Positions 16,892 to 23,150 of a stretch of 57,392 bases of DNA are shown here, piece by piece (positions within the stretch are counted from its first letter, which is position 1; every line of letters starts with the position of its first letter). The stretch is from positions 1 through 57,392 of the forward strand of contig NZ_FNVD01000016.1 of assembly GCF_900108275.1 (NCBI RefSeq), in the 5' to 3' direction. This stretch comes from Jhaorihella thermophila (lineage in GTDB: Bacteria; Pseudomonadota; Alphaproteobacteria; Rhodobacterales; Rhodobacteraceae). Below the pieces are notes generated by a model. The model saw only the letters and a list, made by a program, of their open reading frames with translations. It was not told the DNA's origin and did no database searches. A program made the translations under genes and the position numbers.

Positions 16892-17338
16892 CGCCGCCGG
16901 TTCGGAGCGGGGAGATTGCCGGGCAGGGGGGCGATGCACCATGTTGCTGCGGACCGCGTTCCTCCGGGAAGTATGTTCCTGAGCCTGGGCGACAAGGTCT
17001 GTTTTTCTGGATCATTGCGTTGAGGACGACCGCCAGTTTTCGCGCGACGGCAATGATGGCCTGCTTGACCGCCTTGCCTGCTGCGCCGGGCCTTTCGGCG
17101 AAGGTCAGGCCGCTCAGGGTCCGGGCGGAGGAGCCATGTCATCGAACGCTTTGCCCGCAACGTCGCATCCGGGTATTTCCCAACTCCCGCCCGCGCCAAC
17201 ACCATGCCGCATCTCAGGCGGACCGGAGCATTTTCGACTGGAAACAAGCTGTGGAGGCTTCGGCTGGGTGTTTTGGCGCGCGGAACATTCGTGGAACATG
17301 CCTTTTCCTTCCCGGCCCGAGCCGGTATTGTCCCGGTC
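16892..17338. other. 447-base gap between metZ and uvrD
   Basis: No intact gene is seen. The middle part holds what looks like a degenerate transposase tail on the minus strand (see the 16985-17111 entry). The last 200 bases include the uvrD promoter region but no clear -35/-10 pair or terminator that I can defend. Confidence 0.5.
16985..17111 (-). pseudogene. Possible IS110-family transposase C-terminal remnant
   Basis: One minus-strand frame reads AGKAVKQAIIAVARKLAVVL followed by NAMIQKNRP. This resembles the closing segment of IS110/IS116-type transposases, in which IAVARKLLTTLNAM- or IAVMRKL-like sequence precedes a final W-P motif. No start, catalytic domain or IS ends are visible, and the frame runs on without stop toward metZ. 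It is a scar at most; recognition rests on about 25 residues. Confidence 0.4.
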
Positions 17339-19726
17339 ATGAGCGAATTTGACGAATCCGATGCGTTCGTGGCGGCGGCCTCGTTGTCGTCGCGTGCGAT
17401 GGCGGCGCGGCCCGCGCCTTATCTGGAGGGACTGAACCCCGCCCAGCGCGAAGCGGTCGAGACGCTGGACGGCCCGGTGCTGATGCTGGCGGGGGCGGGC
17501 ACGGGGAAAACGCGGGCGCTGACCGCCCGAATCGTGCATCTGCTGAACACGGGCAGGGCGCGGCCCAACGAGATCCTCGCCGTGACTTTTACCAACAAGG
17601 CCGCGCGCGAGATGAAGGAACGGGTGGGGCAGATGCTGGGCCATGCGGTCGAAGGCATGCCGTGGCTGGGCACGTTCCATTCGATCTGCGTGAAGCTGTT
17701 GCGGCGGCATGCGGAACTGATCGGGTTCGACCGGGGTGAGGGCGTGGTCGAGGATCCCGCGGCGCGGGTGCATCTGAAGTCGAACTTCACCATTCTGGAC
17801 ACGGACGACCAGTTGCGGTTGCTGAAACAGCTGGTCGCGGCGGCGGGTATCGACGACAAGCGCTGGCCCGCGCGGCAGCTGGCGGCGATCATCGACGGCT
17901 GGAAAAACCGCGCCCTGACGCCGGACAGGGTGCCGGCGGCGGATGCCGGCGCCTACAACCGAATGGGGGTGGAGCTTTATGCGCAATACCAGCGCCGGCT
18001 GATCGAGCTGAATGCCGTGGATTTCGGCGACCTGCTGTTGCACATGGTGACGATCTTTCAGGCCCATCCGGACGTGCTGGAGCAGTATCAGCGCTGGTTC
18101 CGCTATATCCTCGTGGACGAGTATCAGGACACCAACGTCGCCCAGTATCTGTGGCTGCGGCTGCTGGCCGGAGCACACCGGAACATCTGTTGCGTGGGCG
18201 ACGACGACCAGTCGATCTATGGCTGGCGCGGCGCCGAGGTGGGCAACATCCTGCGGTTCGAAAAGGATTTTCCGGGCGCCCATGTGGTGCGGCTGGAGCA
18301 GAATTATCGTTCGACCCCGCATATCCTTGCCGCGGCGTCGAATGTCATCCGCGGCAATGAAAGCCGGCTGGGCAAGGAATTGTGGACCGACCGCGAAGGC
18401 GGTGAAAAGGTCCGGCTGATCGGCCATTGGGACGGCGAGGAAGAGGCGCGCTGGATCGGCGAGGAGATCGAGGCGATGCAGCGCGGCACGCGGGGGATGC
18501 GGCCCTTTGGTCTGAACGAGATCGCGATCCTTGTTCGCGCCAGCCACCAGATGCGCGCCTTCGAGGATCGGTTCCTGACCATCGGCCTGCCCTATCGCGT
18601 GATCGGCGGCCCGCGATTCTACGAACGGATGGAGATCCGCGATGCCATGGCCTATTTCCGCGTCGTGGTCAGCCCCGAGGACGATCTGGCCTTTGAGCGC
18701 ATCGTCAACACGCCCAAGCGGGGCCTTGGCGACAAGGCGCAGCAGACGATCCGGCGTATCGCGCGGGAAAGCGGCGTGAGCCTGGTCGAAGGGGCGGCGC
18801 TGGCGGTTGAATCCGGCGCGATCAAGGGCAAGGGCGGCGCGGCGCTGCGGCAGCTGGTCGGGGACATCGCCCGCTGGGGCCGGATGACGGCGGACACCGG
18901 TCATGTCGAGCTGGCCGAGATCATCCTGGACGAATCCGGCTATACCGCCATGTGGCAGAACGACAAGACACCCGAGGCGCCGGGGCGGCTGGAAAACCTC
19001 AAGGAACTGGTCAGCCAGCTGGAGAATTTCGAGAACCTTCAGGGATTTCTCGAACATGTCAGCCTGATCATGGACAATGATTCGGACGATGCCGACGACA
19101 AGGTGTCGATCATGACCCTGCACGCGGCCAAGGGGCTGGAATTTCCCGCCGTGTTCCTGCCGGGCTGGGAAGACGGGCTGTTCCCGTCCCAGCGCAGCAT
19201 GGATGAAAGCGGGCTCAAGGGGCTGGAGGAGGAACGCCGGCTGGCCTATGTCGGCATCACCCGCGCCGAGGAACTGTGCACCATTTCGTTCGCCGGCAAC
19301 CGCCGGGTCTATGGGCAATGGCAGTCGCAACTTCCGTCCAGGTTCATCGACGAATTGCCCGAGGAACACGTCGAGGTTCTGACCCCGCCGGGGCTCTATG
19401 GCGGCGGTTACGGTGCTGCGGCGGCGGGCGGCGGGATCGAGGATCGCGCGGCAGCCGTGGATGGCTATAACAGCCCCGGCTGGAAACGGATGCAGGCCCG
19501 TGCCGGACAGCGCGGGCTGGCCCAGCCGCGCGAAGCCCGGAACATGGTGGTCGACGCGCAGGCCGTGTCCAGCCATGCCGAAGGCGACCGCGTGTTTCAC
19601 CAGAAATTCGGCTATGGCACGGTAACGGGCATCGAGGGCGACAAGCTGGAAATCGCTTTCGAGAAGGCCGGGACCAAGAAGGTCGTGGCGCGCTTCGTGA
19701 CCGCGGCGGACGACATCCCGTTCTGA
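17339..19726 (+). CDS. uvrD: UvrD/PcrA-family ATP-dependent 3'-5' DNA helicase
   Basis: This superfamily 1A helicase acts in nucleotide excision and mismatch repair and clears proteins from DNA. The 795-residue protein (ATG 17339) has Walker A GAGTGKT (52-58), motif Ia TFTNKAAREMKERV, motif II VDEYQDTN, motif III DDDQSIYGWRGA, motif IV QNYRSTPHIL, motif V TLHAAKGLEFPAVF and motif VI YVGITRAEE. The C-terminal tail HQKFGYGTVTGIEGDKLEIA is the Tudor-like RNA polymerase-binding domain of PcrA/UvrD. The end converges on the small-RNA array. Confidence 0.94.
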   Translation: MSEFDESDAFVAAASLSSRAMAARPAPYLEGLNPAQREAVETLDGPVLMLAGAGTGKTRALTARIVHLLNTGRARPNEILAVTFTNKAAREMKERVGQMLGHAVEGMPWLGTFHSICVKLLRRHAELIGFDRGEGVVEDPAARVHLKSNFTILDTDDQLRLLKQLVAAAGIDDKRWPARQLAAIIDGWKNRALTPDRVPAADAGAYNRMGVELYAQYQRRLIELNAVDFGDLLLHMVTIFQAHPDVLEQYQRWFRYILVDEYQDTNVAQYLWLRLLAGAHRNICCVGDDDQSIYGWRGAEVGNILRFEKDFPGAHVVRLEQNYRSTPHILAAASNVIRGNESRLGKELWTDREGGEKVRLIGHWDGEEEARWIGEEIEAMQRGTRGMRPFGLNEIAILVRASHQMRAFEDRFLTIGLPYRVIGGPRFYERMEIRDAMAYFRVVVSPEDDLAFERIVNTPKRGLGDKAQQTIRRIARESGVSLVEGAALAVESGAIKGKGGAALRQLVGDIARWGRMTADTGHVELAEIILDESGYTAMWQNDKTPEAPGRLENLKELVSQLENFENLQGFLEHVSLIMDNDSDDADDKVSIMTLHAAKGLEFPAVFLPGWEDGLFPSQRSMDESGLKGLEEERRLAYVGITRAEELCTISFAGNRRVYGQWQSQLPSRFIDELPEEHVEVLTPPGLYGGGYGAAAAGGGIEDRAAAVDGYNSPGWKRMQARAGQRGLAQPREARNMVVDAQAVSSHAEGDRVFHQKFGYGTVTGIEGDKLEIAFEKAGTKKVVARFVTAADDIPF

Positions 19727-19742
19727 CGCATTCGGAAACACC

Positions 19743-19789
19743 GGAGCAAAAAACGGCGGCACCGGGGAGGAGGAGCGGTGCCGCCGTTT
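19743..19789 (-). terminator. CcsR-like hairpin 8, doubling as the transcript's intrinsic terminator
   Basis: The perfect 14-bp stem AAACGGCGGCACCG / CGGTGCCGCCGTTT encloses exactly the 11-mer (19765-19775). On the minus strand the stem is directly followed by a run of six T, so it ends the ccaF1-array transcript. It also lies 24 bases past the convergent uvrD stop, where the plus strand has only three T, so it is a weaker stop for uvrD. Confidence 0.85.
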
Positions 19790-19803
19790 CTATGTGCGGG
19801 TCG

Positions 19804-19835
19804 CGGACCGAAGGGAGGAGGAGGAAGGCGGTCCG
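19804..19835 (-). ncRNA. CcsR-like hairpin 7
   Basis: The 7-bp stem CGGACCG / CGGTCCG encloses a longer purine loop (plus strand) containing the 11-mer at 19813-19823. Confidence 0.78.
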
Positions 19836-19870
19836 TCGCCCCGAACCCGGCCTTGGCCGGTATGTCGCGC

Positions 19871-19901
19871 GATGATGCGAGGGAGGAGGAGGCGCACCAT
19901 C
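19871..19901 (-). ncRNA. CcsR-like hairpin 6
   Basis: The stem GATGATGCG / CGCACCATC is 9 bp with one mismatch in the minus-strand RNA; the shared 11-mer is at 19881-19891. Confidence 0.78.
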
Positions 19902-19919
19902 ACGGTCTTGCCTGCTTCA

Positions 19920-19945
19920 GGGCCGCAGGGAGGAGGAGAAGGCCC
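19920..19945 (-). ncRNA. CcsR-like hairpin 5 (weakest stem)
   Basis: The stem is only 5 bp (GGGCC / GGCCC) around the shared 11-mer at 19928-19938, so it is the least stable member. Confidence 0.7.
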
Positions 19946-19979
19946 CGTTGCAGTTTCCGGCTCTCGCCGGGATCCTTGG

Positions 19980-20014
19980 GCGGTGGCGCCCGGGAGGAGG
20001 AGAGGCGCCACCGC
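19980..20014 (-). ncRNA. CcsR-like hairpin 4
   Basis: The perfect 11-bp stem GCGGTGGCGCC / GGCGCCACCGC encloses the shared 11-mer at 19992-20002. Confidence 0.85.
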
Positions 20015-20021
20015 TCTGTTG

Positions 20022-20062
20022 CCGGGATCGGGCCAGGGAGGAGGAGAATGCCCGATCTCCGG
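20022..20062 (-). ncRNA. CcsR-like hairpin 3
   Basis: GATCGGGC / GCCCGATC (8 bp) is extended by CCGG / CCGG across a one-base bulge; the shared 11-mer is at 20036-20046. Confidence 0.85.
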
Positions 20063-20069
20063 TAATTGT

Positions 20070-20104
20070 GCGGCGGCACCAGGGAGGAGGAGAAGTGCCG
20101 CCGC
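20070..20104 (-). ncRNA. CcsR-like hairpin 2
   Basis: The perfect 10-bp stem GCGGCGGCAC / GTGCCGCCGC encloses the shared 11-mer at 20082-20092. Confidence 0.85.
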
Positions 20105-20109
20105 GAAAG

Positions 20110-20142
20110 TCAGGTTCTCAGGGAGGAGGAGAAAGAACCTGA
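20110..20142 (-). ncRNA. CcsR-like hairpin 1 (closest to ccaF1)
   Basis: The perfect 9-bp stem TCAGGTTCT / AGAACCTGA encloses a loop holding the shared 11-mer at 20121-20131. It starts 23 bases after the ccaF1 stop. Confidence 0.85.
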
Positions 20143-20164
20143 TCTCTCGAAACCTGTGTCCGGA

Positions 20165-20383
20165 TCAGTTTCCGGCCTTCGCGGCCTCGAGGGCCACGGA
20201 CTTGATCGCCGAACGGTGCAGGCCCAGATCGGCCAGTTCCCGGTCGCTCAGTTCGGACAGTTCGTTGACGGTCCGGCGATAGCGGCGATATTCGGCGAAA
20301 CGTTCGCGGGCTGCCTGGAACAGGGCGGCCGGCGCGGCAAAGGCAAAACCTTTGTGATGCGTGACGTGAGTGGTAGCAGCCAT
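20165..20383 (-). CDS. ccaF1: DUF1127 protein, CcaF1-like RNA-binding protein
   Basis: This 72-residue protein ends in the DUF1127 signature (ELSELSDRELADLGLHRSAI), preceded by a basic helix ARERFAEYRRYRRT. In Rhodobacter sphaeroides the DUF1127 protein encoded just ahead of the CcsR RNAs (CcaF1) binds RNA and helps sRNA maturation and turnover. The same gene order here makes orthology very likely. The ATG at 20383 follows GGATACGGAT; a longer frame upstream is not conserved-looking. Stress induction through an RpoH-type promoter is expected from the relative. Confidence 0.9.
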   Translation of the reverse strand: MAATTHVTHHKGFAFAAPAALFQAARERFAEYRRYRRTVNELSELSDRELADLGLHRSAIKSVALEAAKAGN

Positions 20384-20452
20384 TGTTCTATCCGTATCCT
20401 GCGTGATCTTGCGTGTCGTGTGTGCCGCGCCGTCGCGGCGTCGTTGAGGCGA

Positions 20453-20479
20453 AAATAGCCTTTTGCTGCGATTGCACAA
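20453..20479 (-). promoter_or_regulatory. Candidate RpoH-type promoter of ccaF1 and the sRNA array
   Basis: On the minus strand TTG (20479-20477), an 18-base spacer and CTATTT (20458-20453) resemble the TTG-N17/18-CTATAT-like promoters used by RpoHI/RpoHII in Rhodobacter. Transcription would begin about 60-65 bases before the ccaF1 start. This is read by eye and not tested. Confidence 0.45.
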
Positions 20480-20495
20480 TCCCCTGCCACCTCAA

Positions 20496-20510
20496 TGCTG
20501 CTATGCAGCA
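20496..20510. promoter_or_regulatory. Palindrome TGCTGC-TAT-GCAGCA, PhaR-like site
   Basis: The 15-bp inverted repeat contains CTGC-N3-GCAG, the core reported for the PHB regulator PhaR of Paracoccus. It lies 17 bases upstream of the candidate ccaF1 promoter. A related palindrome is found before phaA (37107-37124). Confidence 0.4.
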
Positions 20511-20834
20511 AGTGCATGTTTTACCTAACGTCCACCCGGTTGAACCGCGCAGGCGCGGTGCTATATCGGCGCGTTTGTCTTGCCGCGCGCCGCGATGCCG
20601 GCGGGCGCGGGGCGGATGGAGCCTGGTCGCGTCATGCGCAACGCGGGGTCAGGCGGGTTGATTTCACGGGAAATGACGGGACGACGGAATCCGGCGTACC
20701 CGCAAGGGCCACCTGAGTCGGTGCGAGTTGCCCGAATCTCGTGGGATTTGCGGAGAGATGGGGTTGATTCGCGCCAGAAAATGGAGAACAAATCAGGATC
20801 ATATGGGTTGGGGCAACTTGTCGGAAAAAATTTT

Positions 20835-20859
20835 TGGGAATTCACGGGACGATCTGGGT
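20835..20859 (+). promoter_or_regulatory. Candidate MraZ box (three GGG repeats at 10-bp spacing)
   Basis: TGGGA-N5-CGGGA-N5-TGGGT starts at 20835, 20845 and 20855. MraZ of E. coli represses its own promoter through TGGGN repeats separated by five bases. The middle copy differs at one base. It is about 420 bases before mraZ, consistent with the very long leader seen in this family. Confidence 0.5.
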
Positions 20860-20929
20860 TCGGTGCTATCAACACTATGGATGGTGTGCATGATTAAAAA
20901 AATATCTAAATGATGTGATTTCGTGCTGA

Positions 20930-21232
20930 TTTTGACTTGTCTTTTGGTTTCGAGGTTGAGCGTTTATCAAGTGGTGGCGGAAATTTTTCGTTGATTTCCA
21001 TGAATTCCCATGAGATGAATTGGTCATCGGAAGGGAGCGGGAAAGAGTCGATCAGACGAACCCGAACCAGAAAAACAAAAGCAGGTTTCATGCAGGCACC
21101 CGCTTTCCTCCGAACGACAGATCCGGCGCGCGAGCGAGCAGACATCCCCCCAGGTGCGTGCGCAGTCGGACACCCCGCAAGGCGGGACAAGGCGGCGGGT
21201 TGAACATTGGCAGCAGTTCAACCCGCCGTTTT
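20930..21232 (+). ncRNA. UpsM-like sRNA / extended 5' leader of mraZ
   Basis: In Rhodobacter sphaeroides the dcw cluster is preceded by a long mraZ 5' leader that is mostly terminated early, giving the abundant sRNA UpsM. Here the corresponding place has a long AT-rich non-coding stretch ending in a strong terminator just 50 bases before mraZ, so a homologous RNA is likely. The 3' end is well placed by the terminator. The 5' end is a guess: a TTGACT at about 20932 may be a -35, but no convincing -10 was found. Confidence 0.55.
21193..21232 (+). terminator. Intrinsic terminator in the mraZ leader
   Basis: A perfect 13-bp stem CGGCGGGTTGAAC / GTTCAACCCGCCG with a 10-base loop is followed by TTTT. 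It is directly upstream of mraZ, so transcription of the whole cell-wall cluster must read through it or start after it. A smaller hairpin CCCGC-AAG-GCGGG precedes it. Confidence 0.88.
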
Positions 21233-21282
21233 CCATTCAACGGGGGGGGCACGCGGGGGCGCGCAACGCGGGGACAGGTGCA

Positions 21283-21798
21283 TTGGGCCGCAGGAGGTTC
21301 AGAGGCGAATACACCTTCAAGGTGGATGCGAAGGGAAGGGTTTCCATCCCGGCCGCATTTCGTCGCGTGATCGAGGCCGGCGACCCGGACTATACCGAAG
21401 GCCTGCGCCCGCAATTCGTGCTCGTCTACGGCCCCAAGGGGCAGGATTACCTCGAAGGCTACACGATCGAAGAGATCAACGCGCTGGAGGACAAGATCAA
21501 CAGCCTGCCCGCGTCGCGCCTGAAAAGCCGGCTCATCAAGGAAAAGCTGACCCTATCGCATGATTCCGAGATTGACCCCGACGGGCGGCTGGTCCTGCCG
21601 GCGCGGCTGCGCGAAAAGATCGGGCTCGACAAGGAAGCCGTGTTCGAAGGCACGCTGAACACCTTTCGCATCTGGGCGCCGGACCGCTACGAACAGCACA
21701 TGAGCGAGGATGACGAGGGGCTGGGCTTTGACATCCCCGAAGGCACCGACCTGATGGAGGCGCTGGACATGGCGCTGGCCCGGCAGGGCGGAGAGTGA
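21283..21798 (+). CDS. mraZ: Transcriptional regulator MraZ
   Basis: MraZ is a DNA-binding, ring-forming regulator that controls the dcw (division and cell wall) cluster, usually including itself. The 171-residue protein has two SpoVT/AbrB-like domains, the first FRGEYTFKVDAKGRVSIPAA and the second SEIDPDGRLVLPARLREKIG. I chose the TTG at 21283, giving MGRRRFRGEY as in relatives, with GGGGACAGG upstream. The longer frame from an ATG upstream would run through the terminator stem. It is followed three bases later by rsmH. Confidence 0.9.
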   Translation: MGRRRFRGEYTFKVDAKGRVSIPAAFRRVIEAGDPDYTEGLRPQFVLVYGPKGQDYLEGYTIEEINALEDKINSLPASRLKSRLIKEKLTLSHDSEIDPDGRLVLPARLREKIGLDKEAVFEGTLNTFRIWAPDRYEQHMSEDDEGLGFDIPEGTDLMEALDMALARQGGE

Positions 21799-21801
21799 TC
21801 C

Positions 21802-22797
21802 ATGGCTGCCGCCGACCGGCCCCGACCCGACGCTCCGCACATTCCGGTTCTGCTGCGCGCGCTGATTAAGGCGGTCTCGCCGGTTCGCGGGGTCTGGCTG
21901 GACGGCACGTTCGGCGCGGGCGGCTACACTCGGGCGCTGCTTGAGGCCGGCGCGGACAAGGTGATCGCGGTGGACCGCGACCCGCTGGCCTTTGAAATGG
22001 CAGCGGGCTGGGCCGGTCAGTATGGCGACCGGCTGGAGATGCGGCAGGGCGTGTTTTCGCGCATGGACGAATGTGCCGTGGATCTTGACGGCGTGGTGCT
22101 GGATCTCGGCGTGTCGTCGATGCAGCTGGACCAGGCGGAACGCGGCTTTTCCTTCATGAAGGAGGGGCCGCTGGACATGCGCATGTCGCAGGAGGGGCCG
22201 TCCGCGGCCGATCTCGTCAACACCGCCTCCGAAGCGGAACTGGCCGATATACTGTTTCACTATGGCGAAGAGCGCGCCAGCCGCCGGATCGCTCGCGCCA
22301 TCGTTCGCGCGCGCGAGGAGGCGCCGATCACCACGACCACGCGCCTGGCCGAGATCATCGAATCCTGTCTGCCGCGGGCCAAACCCGGCCAGTCGCATCC
22401 CGCCACGCGCAGTTTTCAGGCGCTGAGGATTGCCGTCAACGACGAATATGGAGAACTGTTTCGCGGTCTGATGGCGGCCGAGCGCGCGCTGAAACCCGGC
22501 GGGCAGCTTGCAGTCGTCACCTTTCATTCCATTGAGGACCGGATGGTCAAGCGGTTCCTGATGGCGCGGTCGGGTCAGTCCGGGCGCGCCAACCGCTATG
22601 CGCCCGAGATGCCGGAAACGGCGGCGCAGTTCGTGCTCAAGACCCGCAAGGCGATCGCGCCGGACGAATCCGAGCTGGCCGAAAACCCCCGCGCGCGATC
22701 GGCCCGGCTGCGGGTGGCGGTGCGCACCGGGGCGCCCTCTGGTCCGGTCGATCCGAAATCCATCGGCATGCCCGTGCTGAAGGAGACGCGCAGATGA
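21802..22797 (+). CDS. rsmH: 16S rRNA (cytosine1402-N4)-methyltransferase RsmH
   Basis: RsmH (MraW) methylates N4 of C1402 in the ribosomal decoding centre. The 331-residue protein starts with [10 protein letters not shown], has the SAM site [20 protein letters not shown], and the family block [20 protein letters not shown] near the C-terminus. It is standard in length and place within the dcw cluster. Its stop overlaps the ftsL start (ATGA). Confidence 0.96.
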   Translation: MAAADRPRPDAPHIPVLLRALIKAVSPVRGVWLDGTFGAGGYTRALLEAGADKVIAVDRDPLAFEMAAGWAGQYGDRLEMRQGVFSRMDECAVDLDGVVLDLGVSSMQLDQAERGFSFMKEGPLDMRMSQEGPSAADLVNTASEAELADILFHYGEERASRRIARAIVRAREEAPITTTTRLAEIIESCLPRAKPGQSHPATRSFQALRIAVNDEYGELFRGLMAAERALKPGGQLAVVTFHSIEDRMVKRFLMARSGQSGRANRYAPEMPETAAQFVLKTRKAIAPDESELAENPRARSARLRVAVRTGAPSGPVDPKSIGMPVLKETRR

Positions 22798-23150
22798 GGA
22801 ACCTTCTCTACGTGCTGACCGCGGTGGCGGTCGTCGGGCTGGCCTTCTGGGCCTATCGCGAGAATTACGCCACCCAGCAGGTGTTGCGGGAAACGCGCCA
22901 GTTGCAGCGACTGATCGGGCAGGCAGAGGTCCGTCTGAATGTGCTGAATGCCGAATGGGCCTATCTCAACCGGCCCGACCGGCTGCGCGAGCTGGCGGTG
23001 CTGAATTACGACCGGCTGGGGCTTCTGCCGTTGCGCCCCACCCAGTTCGGCCGGGTGGACGAGGTCGCCTTTCCGCCTCCGCCCGCCGCCGAATTGCCGA
23101 TCGCCAACGCAGTTGACGTGTCCACCATGAACGCGGAGCCGAACCGATGA
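22794..23150 (+). CDS. ftsL: Cell division protein FtsL
   Basis: FtsL is a small bitopic membrane protein that joins FtsB and FtsQ and activates septal synthesis by FtsW/FtsI. The 118-residue protein has one N-terminal membrane helix ([17 protein letters not shown]), then a coiled-coil ([20 protein letters not shown]) and the [16 protein letters not shown] motif typical of alphaproteobacterial FtsL. It overlaps both neighbours by four bases, indicating tight translational coupling. The Pro-rich tail is not conserved. Confidence 0.93.
   Translation: MRNLLYVLTAVAVVGLAFWAYRENYATQQVLRETRQLQRLIGQAEVRLNVLNAEWAYLNRPDRLRELAVLNYDRLGLLPLRPTQFGRVDEVAFPPPPAAELPIANAVDVSTMNAEPNR

Larger units (their letters stand above)
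19743..20142 (-). ncRNA. Array of eight CcsR/cuckoo-type small RNA stem-loops downstream of ccaF1
   Basis: Eight hairpins lie in a row, each with different stem sequence but the identical loop 11-mer, GGGAGGAGGAG on plus and CTCCTCCTCCC in the minus-strand RNA. Cores are at 20110-20142, 20070-20104, 20022-20062, 19980-20014, 19920-19945, 19871-19901, 19804-19835 and 19751-19789. Stems range from 5 to 14 bp and several are perfect. In Rhodobacter sphaeroides four such RNAs (CcsR1-4, CCUCCUCCC loop) are processed from one transcript with the DUF1127 gene RSP_6037/ccaF1 and act in stress responses. Orientation follows from that gene 23 bases upstream and from the T-run terminator at the far end. 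The loops resemble the anti-Shine-Dalgarno sequence and might pair with GGAGG sites, an inference. Confidence 0.88.
20384..21282. other. 899-base non-coding region between ccaF1 and mraZ
   Basis: This is the largest gap in the window and is AT-rich compared with its surroundings, especially 20720-21060. It holds the ccaF1 promoter region, a hairpin ACCGCGC-AG-GCGCGGT (20544-20559), a candidate MraZ box (20835-20859) and the UpsM-like leader ending at 21232. Short frames in it have no recognisable protein features. Confidence 0.7.

Noticed and set aside
17114-19762. An 882-codon open frame antisense to uvrD, and similar long antisense frames at 26340-29249, 7281-9161, 24700-26952 and 53973-55358
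   Set aside because: They lie exactly opposite well-supported genes, are rich in Arg/Ala/Pro/Gly/His, show no domain or motif, and are expected from high third-position GC.
19743-20142. CRISPR array or simple GGA microsatellite
   Set aside because: The repeated unit is only 11 bases, spacing is irregular, no cas genes are near, and each copy lies in the loop of its own inverted repeat, which a CRISPR or microsatellite does not explain.
19948-20142. Short plus-strand reading frames through the GGAGGAG array
   Set aside because: They consist of Gly/Glu-rich translation of the repeats and end at random; the minus-strand RNA reading explains the pattern better.
20728-20913. A 61-codon plus-strand frame in the AT-rich mraZ upstream region
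   Set aside because: No ribosome site, no recognisable family, and it overlaps the candidate MraZ box; better seen as regulatory DNA.
21154-21282. Longer N-terminus for MraZ from an upstream ATG
   Set aside because: It would cover the intrinsic terminator stem, and the extra residues are unlike MraZ proteins.
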